Source: Devosia lacusdianchii
Lineage (GTDB): Bacteria > Pseudomonadota > Alphaproteobacteria > Rhizobiales > Devosiaceae
NCBI RefSeq assembly: GCF_022429625.1
Contig: NZ_CP092483.1
Location: 2,108,001 to 2,172,000, forward strand
Direction: 5' to 3'
Length of the DNA stretch: 64,000 nt
The first letter of the stretch is position 1. Every line of letters begins with the position of its first letter. A model generated the notes under the pieces. That model made no database searches. It had not been told where the DNA came from and saw only the letters and a list, made by a program, of their open reading frames with translations. A program made the translations under genes and the position numbers. Shown here piece after piece: positions 40,139 to 47,587 of the stretch.

Positions 40139-41157
40139 GTACCGGGCGCCGTCCCACGCTGATCACATTAGGCGCGGCCCTCTGGCTCCTTCTGCTGGCC
40201 AGCCTGGTAATCGCGGTGGCCTTCGGTCCGGCCGATATCGCGCCCGCCGAGGTTTGGCAGACCATCGCCCACCATCTCGGCTTCGTCGCCGAAAGCCCGG
40301 TAGGCCGACTGCGAGACGCCATCATCTGGGAACTGCGCCTGCCCCGTGTGCTGGTCGCTGCCGGTGTTGGCGCAGGACTAGCATTGTGCGGCGCTGTCAT
40401 GCAGGCGTTGACCCGCAATCCGCTGGCCGACCCCTACCTATTGGGTCTCTCCTCGGGAGCCTCGCTCGGCGCAGTGATCTTCTTGCTCGCAGGCGCCGCA
40501 CTGCTCATGCCGATCGGCGCTTTCCTCGGCGCGGGCGCGGCTATGGCGCTGACCCTGCTCGTCACACGCCTGCTGGGCGGCGCCACGCCCGCCCGCGCCA
40601 TCCTCGCTGGCATTTCCGTCTCTGCGCTGGCCGCAGCCGCGACGTCGTTTCTGATCTTCTGGTCGGCGACCGGCGACTCTTACCGTGAAATCCTGAGCTG
40701 GCTGATGGGCTCGCTGAGCGGCGTCGTCTGGGCGGATGCCTGGATCGTACTCGGCGCTGTGCTGCTGATCGGCCTGCCCGTCCTCTTGTCTGGTCGCGCG
40801 CTCGACGCTTTCGCTTTTGGCGACACCGCGGCGACGGCGCTGGGTGTCGATGTGGCCCGCATACGCTGGATCCTGCTTGGCGCCACGGCCCTCCTGACTG
40901 GCGCCTTAGTATCGATCGGCGGCGCGATCGGCTTCGTCGGCTTGATCATCCCACACGTCGTGCGGCTGGCGACGGGGTCTCGGCACCGGACGCTCCTGCC
41001 GGTCGCGATGCTGCTCGGCGCCAGCTTCATGGTGTGGACCGACACGGCGGCGCGCAGCCTGTTCGAGCCGCGTGAGCTGCCCGTTGGCATTATCACCGCC
41101 CTGATCGGCGCGCCGATCTTCCTGCTGGTGCTTTTGCGCTATCGGCGGATGACATGA
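40135..41157 (+). CDS. FecCD-type ABC permease, proposed F420-0 uptake
   Basis: 340-aa permease of the BtuC/FecCD family with about ten TM helices; family motifs LRLPRVLVAAGVGAGLALCG near residue 63, NPLADPYLLGLSSGASLG near 97 and IGFVGLIIPHVVR near 263. Fused in expression to its neighbours by ATGA overlaps at both ends. The cassette order (binding protein, permease, ATPase) after cofE is the one described for the proposed F420-0 importer of some Actinobacteria (TIGR03869 type). Confidence 0.78.
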   Translation: MSTGRRPTLITLGAALWLLLLASLVIAVAFGPADIAPAEVWQTIAHHLGFVAESPVGRLRDAIIWELRLPRVLVAAGVGAGLALCGAVMQALTRNPLADPYLLGLSSGASLGAVIFLLAGAALLMPIGAFLGAGAAMALTLLVTRLLGGATPARAILAGISVSALAAAATSFLIFWSATGDSYREILSWLMGSLSGVVWADAWIVLGAVLLIGLPVLLSGRALDAFAFGDTAATALGVDVARIRWILLGATALLTGALVSIGGAIGFVGLIIPHVVRLATGSRHRTLLPVAMLLGASFMVWTDTAARSLFEPRELPVGIITALIGAPIFLLVLLRYRRMT

Positions 41158-41939
41158 GCACCGGTCTCGCCGTCACCAACGCTTCGGTTATCGCCGGCGG
41201 TCGCCCCATCCTTGACGGTGTCGACCTTCGCGCCGGACCGGGCAAACTGACCGGGCTCATCGGCCCGAATGGCGCTGGCAAATCGACACTGATGCGCGCC
41301 GTCATCGGCGTCGTGCCACTCGATACCGGCAGCGTGACATTCGCGGGCACGGACTTGCCCACCATGCCACGGCGCAGCCGAGCTCAAATGAGCGCCTTTG
41401 TCGAGCAGACCGGGAGCAGCGAAGTCTACCTTTCCGCCCGCGAAGTGGTCATGCTTGGCCGCATTCCGTTCCAGTCGATATGGCAGTCGGCCCCCTCCCC
41501 CGACGACGAGAAACTGGCGGATGGCGCGCTCGCCGCCGTCGGCATGATTCAGTTTGCCGACCGGCTCTACCACACGCTCTCCGGTGGCGAGCAGCAGCGC
41601 CTGCACATCGCCCGCGCTCTGGCGCAGCAGCCGAAATTGCTGCTGCTGGACGAACCAACGAACCACCTCGACGTCCACGCACAGCTGACTATTCTCAACC
41701 TGCTACAGGCCCGCGCGCGGGCGGGCGCGACTGTGCTGCTGGCTTTGCATGACCTCAATCTGGCGGCCGCCTTCTGCGACTCCCTGGTGGTGCTGCATGA
41801 GGGCCGACAAGTGGCGGAAGGGTCGCCGGAGCAGGTCTTGACCCCTGCCCTGCTGCGCCGCGTCTACGACGTCGAGGCAACGCTTCTGCAGCACCCGCGA
41901 ACCGGCCGCCCCATGATCGCCTATGACCTGCCGGCCTAA
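41154..41939 (+). CDS. ABC transporter ATPase, proposed F420-0 uptake
   Basis: 261-aa BtuD/FecE-type ATPase: Walker A GPNGAGKSTLM, Q-loop FVEQTGSSE, signature LSGGEQQRLHIARAL, Walker B LLLLDEPTNHLD, switch His in ALHDLNLAAAF. Completes the importer begun at 39191. A 100-bp gap with a palindromic operator separates it from the next luciferase-like gene, so the transcript from fgd probably ends about here, although no terminator is visible. Confidence 0.8.
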   Translation: MSTGLAVTNASVIAGGRPILDGVDLRAGPGKLTGLIGPNGAGKSTLMRAVIGVVPLDTGSVTFAGTDLPTMPRRSRAQMSAFVEQTGSSEVYLSAREVVMLGRIPFQSIWQSAPSPDDEKLADGALAAVGMIQFADRLYHTLSGGEQQRLHIARALAQQPKLLLLDEPTNHLDVHAQLTILNLLQARARAGATVLLALHDLNLAAAFCDSLVVLHEGRQVAEGSPEQVLTPALLRRVYDVEATLLQHPRTGRPMIAYDLPA

Positions 41940-41989
41940 ATCCGGTCGTCGTCGCAATTGCGATTGACATTCCAGCGGCGGCAACTCAA

Positions 41990-42013
41990 AAATTTGATCG
42001 ACTGGTCAAATTT
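41990..42013. promoter_or_regulatory. second TTTGAYC-type palindromic operator
   Basis: A 24-bp imperfect palindrome with core TTTGATCGACTGGTCAAA; 9 of 12 positions in each half are complementary. It ends 26 bp before the ATG of the luciferase-like gene at 42040 and shares TTTGAYC-N4-GGTCAAA geometry with the palindrome upstream of fgd. The shared site suggests co-regulation of the two luciferase-like genes. Confidence 0.68.
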
Positions 42014-42039
42014 CCGATCGCGCTAGGCGGAGGGGCAAC

Positions 42040-43041
42040 ATGGAATTCGGCATCACCTTCAAGGGCTTTATCGAGGCCGAGCGCGCGCGCTATCTTGTCC
42101 GCGCCGCCGAATATGCCGGCTTCAGCTATTGCTGGTTCTACGATTCCCACATTCTCTGGCGCGATTGCTACGCAGCCATCGCCATGTGCATGGAACACAC
42201 CACCAACATGCGCTTCGGCCCGCTGGTGACCAACCCCGACGTCCGCGATTGGTCGGTTGCCGCTTCGCTGTTCGGCTCGCTGTCCAAGCAGAGCGGCGGC
42301 CGCTTCGATCTGGCCGTTGGCCGCGGCGATAGCTCCCGCCGCGTCATGGGCAAGAAGCCCGCCACCCTGGCGCGTGTCGCCGAGTTCATCCACAAAACCA
42401 AGGCCATGGTGCGCGGCGAGGAAGTCACCTATGGCGAGATCGACGAGCCGGTGAAATTTCCCTGGGCCGTCGGACACGACATGCCGAGCTGGATCGCTGC
42501 CTACGGCCCGCTCGCGCTCAAGACCGCCGGCGAGCATGCCGACGGCGTCGTGCTGCAACTCGCCGATCCAGGCCTCTGCAAGTGGTTCACCGACCAATGC
42601 ATCGATGCGGGCAAGGCCGCTGGCCGCGACATGTCGAACTATCGTTCCATGGCCGCTGCGCCCGCCTATTTCGGTGACAAGGCTCGCGCCATCGAGGCCA
42701 CCAAGTGGTTCCCGGCCATGGTGGGCAACCACGTTGCCGATATCGTCGAGAAGTACGGCGCCGACAGCGACAAGGTGCCGGCCAGCCTCACCAGCTACAT
42801 CGAAAAGCGCCGCGGCTACGACTATTCAAAGCACGGCCAGGCCGACAATCCGTTCCTCGACTTCATCACGCCCGACGTGGTGGAGAACTTCTGCGTGCTC
42901 GGCGAGCCGGATGAGCATATCGCCAAGATGCACGCGCTGAAGGCGGCGGGCATTACGCAGTTCAACATTTATCTCGATAGCGGCGACGAGGAAGAAATCA
43001 TTGCCGGTTATGGCCGCCATGTGATCCCGGCGTTTCGGTAG
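42040..43041 (+). CDS. LLM-class (luciferase-like) flavin/F420-dependent oxidoreductase
   Basis: 333-aa bacterial-luciferase-like TIM barrel (MEFGITFKGFIEAER; YCWFYDSHILWRDCYAA; GGRFDLAVGRGDSSRRVMGKKP). It resembles the TIGR03842-type group, annotated as F420-dependent by homology but also found in organisms without F420, so FMN is possible. Substrate unknown. GGAGG precedes the ATG. Position between the F420 cassette and the purine locus, with the fgd-type operator, ties it to either; the operator favours the F420 group. Confidence 0.8.
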   Translation: MEFGITFKGFIEAERARYLVRAAEYAGFSYCWFYDSHILWRDCYAAIAMCMEHTTNMRFGPLVTNPDVRDWSVAASLFGSLSKQSGGRFDLAVGRGDSSRRVMGKKPATLARVAEFIHKTKAMVRGEEVTYGEIDEPVKFPWAVGHDMPSWIAAYGPLALKTAGEHADGVVLQLADPGLCKWFTDQCIDAGKAAGRDMSNYRSMAAAPAYFGDKARAIEATKWFPAMVGNHVADIVEKYGADSDKVPASLTSYIEKRRGYDYSKHGQADNPFLDFITPDVVENFCVLGEPDEHIAKMHALKAAGITQFNIYLDSGDEEEIIAGYGRHVIPAFR

Positions 43042-43072
43042 AGGGGTACACCGCTCCGCGAGTGGGCTCCGC

Positions 43073-43167
43073 CCCACCGCTTTCCCTCAGGCTTGACCCG
43101 AGGGCCTCTTTCAGCACGGCACAAGCGGCGAGTGACCCCCGGGTCAAGCCCGAGGGAACGTGGTGGG
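43073..43167. repeat. 95-nt palindromic intergenic repeat, copy 2
   Basis: Same length, loop (AGCACGGCACAAGCGGCGAG) and arm layout as the copy at 11350-11444, with arm changes that keep base pairing (CTTGACCC / GGGTCAAG). Terminal arms CCCACC / GGTGGG. Lies between the luciferase-like gene (+) and adenine deaminase (-), so it may serve as a bidirectional terminator. Confidence 0.8.
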
Positions 43168-43205
43168 TGGGGATAGATCAGGCAAGCAATCGGGTGCTTT
43201 GGACC

Positions 43206-45071
43206 TCACCACACGATCGGGTGCGTGTCCCCCGTCGCTACATTCACAAAGCCCTCTGGCGCAAGCGGTGACGGCGCAACCAGCACCCAGCGCCAGGGCG
43301 CGCAGGTGAGTGTGGCGAAAGCCAGCCGTTCCGGGAAGCCGGGCCACCAGCGCGGCGAGAAGGTCGGCTCGTACATCCACTCGATGCTCTCGCCCTCGCG
43401 GTAGAGCGCCTGCATCTCGGCGTCGAGTTCCGGTGCGGGCCGGCAGGTCATGAGGCCACCGACCTCGTAGCGAACGGTCGCGACCAGTTCGCCACGGCGT
43501 ACCAATGCCCAACCGCCCTGGGTTTTGCGTAAGGCATTAGCCGCCTTGGCCATGGCGCCGTCCGACGACCCCACCACCCAGATGTTATGCTTGTCGTGGC
43601 CCATCGAACAGGCCAACGCCGTATCCTCTGTCTTCGGGCCAGTACCCAACCAAAACATGCGCGAGGTCTTACCCTCGCCCGAGAAGCGATCGACGATGGC
43701 GAACTTGGTGATGTTGCGCGCCGCGTCACGCTGCACAAGCCCGTCAACCACGGGCAGTTCGGTGGTAATGAAGTCATCGGACCAATGGAACGGGCGCAAC
43801 AGCGCCGCACTGACCTGGTTTCGTCCAGCGGGAGCAGCGATAGCGAAATCGGCGGCCGTCAGTTCGCGATCGATCTTGACTGTCTGCGTCGCCCAATCCG
43901 GCCAGGCGATTTGTGGCACCGGCTTGATGTAGCCCCTGTCCTTCGACACCTGCTCGCCATCTGCCCAGACTTCAGCGATAGAGAGGCTCTGAACATCGTC
44001 CAGCAGCACCAGATCGGCAAACCTACCGGGGGCGATCGAGCCGACCCACGGCGTCAGCCGCATATGCCGCGCTGGATTGATCGTGACCAACTGGATGGCG
44101 ATTTCGGGCGATAGCCCGGCCTCGATCGCAAGCCGCACATTGCGGTCAGTAGCGCCCAGTTTCATCGTGTCCGAACACGAACGGTCATCGGTGCAAAGCG
44201 CAAACTGCGACCAATCCTCTTGGCCCCACGCGAGCAGGCCCGTGACGATCTCCTTGAGCGAATGCGGTCGGATTTCCATGAACAGCCCGCGCCGCAGCTT
44301 GTCGGCCACCTCTTCCGGCGTCCAGGCCTCATGATCCGACGCCATGCCGGCGGCCGCGAAGGCGTTGATGTCGTCGATCGCACGCATGCCGGCTGCATGG
44401 CCTTCGACCACACCGCGCTGCTCGAACGTGGCGCGGATCATGCCCCATAACCGCTCGTAAGACGGGTTCTCGGGGTTCCACACCGCCGGCCAGTCCATTA
44501 CCTCGTCGAGGCCGGCGACCATCATCTGGCTGGTCAGGAATTCGCGCTGCTCGTCATAGCCGAAATGTCCACCGCCCCATTCATAGGCCGTTGGCGGCAC
44601 GGCGGAACCGGGCAGCGGGAAGATTTTCATCGGCGAGCCCGCCAGGCGCGCCGTCAGCCAGAACTCGAGATTGCGAGGACCGTTGACGTTGGAGAACTCG
44701 TGGCTCGCCTCGCAGGTCCAGGTGCAACCATGCGGCAGCACCAGCGCGGCTTCCCATTCCGGTGTCAAATGGCTGGATTCAATGTGCTTATGCACTTCGC
44801 CGAAGCCCGGCACTGCCGCCAGCTGAGAACGATCAACGTGCTCGTCAACATCGCCCGGATACTTGCCTGCCGGGCCGACCCAGGCAATGCGGCGTCCCGA
44901 GACAACGATCTCCTGATCGTCATGCCAGCGCCGGCCGTGAACATCGAGCACCCGCCCGAGGCGGATAGCGCGCGTCGCCGGACGTTTGCCCAGCGCCACC
45001 AGTGCCAGATGCTGGCGAATGCGGATTTCGTCGTCAGCATTGATCAGCAGGTCGGCAGGCATGTCACTCAC
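43206..45071 (-). CDS. adenine deaminase, copy 1
   Basis: COG1001-type amidohydrolase expected to convert adenine to hypoxanthine. Metal-binding motif GFGEVHKHIESSHLTPE near residue 95 (His-x-His), CEASHEFSNV, GLDEVMDWP, VVEGHAAGM, and LCTDDRSCSD; C-terminal half ends FATLTCAPWRWVLVAPS. 621 aa. GTG at 45071 overlaps the preceding stop (GTGA); an ATG at 45062 is possible. A closely similar paralogue sits at 54610. Last gene of the lacI-led minus-strand operon. Exact purine specificity is unproven. Confidence 0.85.
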   Translation of the reverse strand: MSDMPADLLINADDEIRIRQHLALVALGKRPATRAIRLGRVLDVHGRRWHDDQEIVVSGRRIAWVGPAGKYPGDVDEHVDRSQLAAVPGFGEVHKHIESSHLTPEWEAALVLPHGCTWTCEASHEFSNVNGPRNLEFWLTARLAGSPMKIFPLPGSAVPPTAYEWGGGHFGYDEQREFLTSQMMVAGLDEVMDWPAVWNPENPSYERLWGMIRATFEQRGVVEGHAAGMRAIDDINAFAAAGMASDHEAWTPEEVADKLRRGLFMEIRPHSLKEIVTGLLAWGQEDWSQFALCTDDRSCSDTMKLGATDRNVRLAIEAGLSPEIAIQLVTINPARHMRLTPWVGSIAPGRFADLVLLDDVQSLSIAEVWADGEQVSKDRGYIKPVPQIAWPDWATQTVKIDRELTAADFAIAAPAGRNQVSAALLRPFHWSDDFITTELPVVDGLVQRDAARNITKFAIVDRFSGEGKTSRMFWLGTGPKTEDTALACSMGHDKHNIWVVGSSDGAMAKAANALRKTQGGWALVRRGELVATVRYEVGGLMTCRPAPELDAEMQALYREGESIEWMYEPTFSPRWWPGFPERLAFATLTCAPWRWVLVAPSPLAPEGFVNVATGDTHPIVW

Positions 45072-45649
45072 GTTAGCCGGCCCTCATCCAGTGCCTTGAT
45101 GATCCAGTCGCGATAACGCTGGTCCTTGTCGTTGATTTCAGGGACCACGCGCGACGCCTCTTCCATGAAGAAGCGATAGTCTCGGCCCATCTGCTGCCCG
45201 CGCCCGGTATGCATATCGAGCGCCACGTCGGGGATCTCCGGCGAGAGCTCGCCGAGCCCGGTCCCGCGCATGGCCCAGTTGACCATGTCGTCCGTGGTCC
45301 GGTCCTTCACCGATGTCGTCAGCACGCGAATGGCATGCGCCGCGAACAGGAACCGGTCGCCAGTTGGGCGGTCATAGCGCAGGTGCTGCTGGTAGAGCGT
45401 CTCAACCAAAACAGGCGCTTGCGGATTGCCGAGGCCGACATCCTCCACGGCGATCACGCACAGGCGCGACCACAACTTTTCTTCCATCTCCGGGCTGGTG
45501 ATATACATCTCCCAGCCCAGCAGCAGCACATTGTCGAGCATGCCGCGCCGTAGCGACTTCTGCAGCGCGGAAATGACTTCGTCGGCCGCAAAGCCATTTT
45601 CCGTCGTGGTCCGCCGCCACGGATCGGGCGGCTGCTGCACCTTTACCAT
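45068..45649 (-). CDS. orphan protein resembling the RarA/MgsA C-terminal domain
   Basis: 193 aa with no ATPase domain. VISALQKSLRRGMLDN followed by LCVIAVEDVGLGNPQA matches the C-terminal tetramerisation region of RarA/MgsA (ISALHKSxRG...IASEDVGxADPxA), and GRGQQMGRDYRFFMEEAS matches the later YGxEYRYAHDE segment. The ATG at 45649 shares one base with the upstream stop (TGATG); the frame extends to 45670. It sits inside a purine salvage operon, an unexpected context. Function unknown. Confidence 0.7.
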   Translation of the reverse strand: MVKVQQPPDPWRRTTTENGFAADEVISALQKSLRRGMLDNVLLLGWEMYITSPEMEEKLWSRLCVIAVEDVGLGNPQAPVLVETLYQQHLRYDRPTGDRFLFAAHAIRVLTTSVKDRTTDDMVNWAMRGTGLGELSPEIPDVALDMHTGRGQQMGRDYRFFMEEASRVVPEINDKDQRYRDWIIKALDEGRLT

Positions 45650-46404
45650 CAGATTGCTCCCGCTGCCCAATTAACGATCTGTCCCCAAAGCCGATCGTAG
45701 CCGTCCCACTCGACGAATGCCGGCGGCGCCCAATGGGGGCCGCAGTCCGAGGCGAACGCCACTGCCCTGCCCTTACCGAAACCACCGGCCACGATCAACG
45801 GATCATCGCCAACGCTGGCCACCAAAGCCGCGCCGCCCTTGGCGACGAGTTGATTATAGCCCAGCAAGCCCGGCCAGACGCCGGTCAGTCCCGCAACGAT
45901 AGGATGGTTTGTGTCGCTGACTTTGGGCGTCACGCCCTGCGGGCACTCCACCCGGTCATCGTGGCGATAAAGCGTGACCGGCATCGCTTCCTCGATAGCA
46001 GAGCCGGCATATTGTCCCTTGGCGTCGATGCCTTGGAACGTCAGATAGCCGCCCACCATGACGAAGCCGCCACCATTGCTCACGTAGTCGCGGATGGCAT
46101 GCAGCCTGTTCGGCAGCGGCTTGGAGCGCACAAAGGTGTCGGGGTGTAACAGGAGCGTATTGGCACCGATATCGGACAGGATCACGCAGTCATACGCCGC
46201 GAGCTCCTCAGCCGTATGCGGAAAATCGCGAGCCGCCACATGCGAGGGCTGGTAGACCACCTCCCAATCCGCAGCCTCGAGCGCCGACTTCAGCCAGCGA
46301 ACGCCTTCGGCATATTCCGTGGTGGTGAAGCTGTCGAAGCCCTTCTGGTGGATAGAGTGAACCGTCCACGACTCCCCGGCAATTAGAACGCGACGCTTGC
46401 TCAT
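45649..46404 (-). CDS. class I glutamine amidotransferase-like protein (COG5426-like)
   Basis: 251-aa flavodoxin-like/GATase-1 fold protein (VLIAGESWTVHSIHQKGFDSF; YDCVILSDIGANTLLLHP; DYVSNGGGFVMVGGYLTFQG; NWAAGAI). The usual nucleophile elbow Cys is replaced (VMVGGYLTF), so glutaminase activity is unlikely. Second gene of the minus-strand operon, 3 bp after lacI and overlapping the RarA-C-like gene. Members of this group occur near sugar and purine catabolic genes; the role is unknown. Confidence 0.72.
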   Translation of the reverse strand: MSKRRVLIAGESWTVHSIHQKGFDSFTTTEYAEGVRWLKSALEAADWEVVYQPSHVAARDFPHTAEELAAYDCVILSDIGANTLLLHPDTFVRSKPLPNRLHAIRDYVSNGGGFVMVGGYLTFQGIDAKGQYAGSAIEEAMPVTLYRHDDRVECPQGVTPKVSDTNHPIVAGLTGVWPGLLGYNQLVAKGGAALVASVGDDPLIVAGGFGKGRAVAFASDCGPHWAPPAFVEWDGYDRLWGQIVNWAAGAI

Positions 46405-46407
46405 CGA

Positions 46408-47412
46408 TCAGCTCTCCCCAAGGTTTCGTACGGATTTGCGGATGACCAGGCTTACCGGCAGACGCGTCTGCGGCTCGGCCTCGGTCTTGTTGATCAGCGC
46501 CAGCAGGCGCTCGAATGCGATGCGGCCCATCTCGGCGATGGGCTGGTGGATGGTGGTCAGCGGCGGATCCACCAGTTCGACGAGCGGCATGTCGTCGAAG
46601 CCGACCAGCGAGAGGTCCTCAGGCACGGAAAGGCCAGCCTGCCGTGTCGCCTGCAGCACCCCGATGGCGATGTAGTCCGAGCACGCCAACACCGCCGTCG
46701 GGCGCCGGGAACCGGCGAGCAATTGGGTCGCGGCCGCGCTGCCATAGGCGCGCGAGTACTCGCCCAGCATGATCCAGTCCGGCGGAACGCTCAGGCCCGC
46801 CTCCGCCATGGCCCGCTCGAAGCCCGCAAGGCGCTCGCGCACACTCATAAGCCCTGGCGGACCCGAAATCAGGGCTATGTCGCGGTGACCGGCCTCGATC
46901 AGATGCCGCGTGCCCAGATAGGCCCCCTGCTCGTTCTCGACGAACACGCGTGGCACGGCGACGCCGGGAATGTCTTCGTCCAGCAACACCACGTTGTGAT
47001 GCTGCTGCAGCAACGTTGCCAGCGTGCCGTCGTCCGGGCGGTTGGTCATCATGATCAGGCCATCGACATGCTGATCCTGCAAGCGCTGGATGGCGTCGAT
47101 CTCGCGGTCACGATGCCCCTGCGTGGACGACATGTAGACAGCATAGCCGTGGCGCTGAGCCTCGGCCTCGACCGCGCCGGCAAGCTCGGCGAAGAACGGA
47201 TTGGCGATCTCGGGCGTCACCAGGCTGATAGCCTCGGCCTTGCCGGTGGACAGCCGCTTGGCCAGCAGGTTTGGCCGATAGTTGAGCTTGGCGATAGCCG
47301 CGTCGATGCGCTCTCGGGTCGCCAGGGGCAACTCAATCCGGTTGTTGAGGTATCGGGACACCGCCGTTGGCGAAACGCCCGCCTCCTCGGCAACGTCGCT
47401 CAGTGTTGCCAT
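46408..47412 (-). CDS. LacI-family transcriptional regulator
   Basis: 334 aa: N-terminal HTH (MATLSDVAEEAGVSPTAVSRYLNN), hinge helix (NLLAKRLSTGKAEAISL), periplasmic-binding-like effector domain (PEIANPFFAELAGAVEAEA; VLACSDYIAIGVLQATRQAG; DLSLVGFDDMPL). The start at 47412 has GGGGAG upstream and begins the HTH; the frame reaches 47538 without similarity. It is divergent from the purine operon at 47588, with LacI-type sites between them, and leads its own operon. The likely effector is a purine or nucleoside. Confidence 0.92.
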   Translation of the reverse strand: MATLSDVAEEAGVSPTAVSRYLNNRIELPLATRERIDAAIAKLNYRPNLLAKRLSTGKAEAISLVTPEIANPFFAELAGAVEAEAQRHGYAVYMSSTQGHRDREIDAIQRLQDQHVDGLIMMTNRPDDGTLATLLQQHHNVVLLDEDIPGVAVPRVFVENEQGAYLGTRHLIEAGHRDIALISGPPGLMSVRERLAGFERAMAEAGLSVPPDWIMLGEYSRAYGSAAATQLLAGSRRPTAVLACSDYIAIGVLQATRQAGLSVPEDLSLVGFDDMPLVELVDPPLTTIHQPIAEMGRIAFERLLALINKTEAEPQTRLPVSLVIRKSVRNLGES

Positions 47413-47504
47413 GATCGCTCCCCGATGCTGTGGACCGCCATCACCCTGCGCTTTCCACTTGCTGCTATCTTGTGCATTTTTTTCACTAGCATATGGTTTG
47501 AGCA

Positions 47505-47512
47505 AACGCGTT
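47505..47512. promoter_or_regulatory. LacI-type operator core, site 1
   Basis: AACGCGTT, an 8-bp palindrome with a central CpG typical of LacI-family operators, in GCAAACGCGTTGTG. It lies in the 175-bp gap between lacI and the divergent deaminase gene, just upstream of a TTGACA box. Confidence 0.5.
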
Positions 47513-47522
47513 GTGATTGCAT

Positions 47523-47552
47523 TTGACAACACCAGCATAGATGGCGTTAGAT
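47523..47552 (+). promoter_or_regulatory. candidate promoter of the plus-strand purine operon
   Basis: TTGACA (47523-47528) with an 18-bp spacer to TTAGAT (47547-47552). The -35 is consensus; the -10 is weak, as expected for a regulated promoter. An operator overlaps the predicted start region just downstream. Confidence 0.45.
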
Positions 47553-47558
47553 TGCCTT

Positions 47559-47572
47559 GTAAACCGCTTTAC
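47559..47572. promoter_or_regulatory. LacI-type operator, site 2
   Basis: GTAAACCGCTTTAC: 5-bp inverted arms GTAAA/TTTAC around CCGC, the classic LacI/PurR-like layout. It lies 16 bp before the deaminase ATG, where a bound repressor would block transcription. A related site (TAAAGCGCTTCAC) lies at 56508-56520. Confidence 0.65.
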
Positions 47573-47587
47573 TAACTCTGTAGGCAA

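Noticed and set aside
39191..41939. Cobalamin or siderophore importer as first assignment for the ABC cassette
   Set aside because: The fold alone would allow it, but direct coupling to cofE and fgd matches the described F420-0 cassette better; kept as the alternative.
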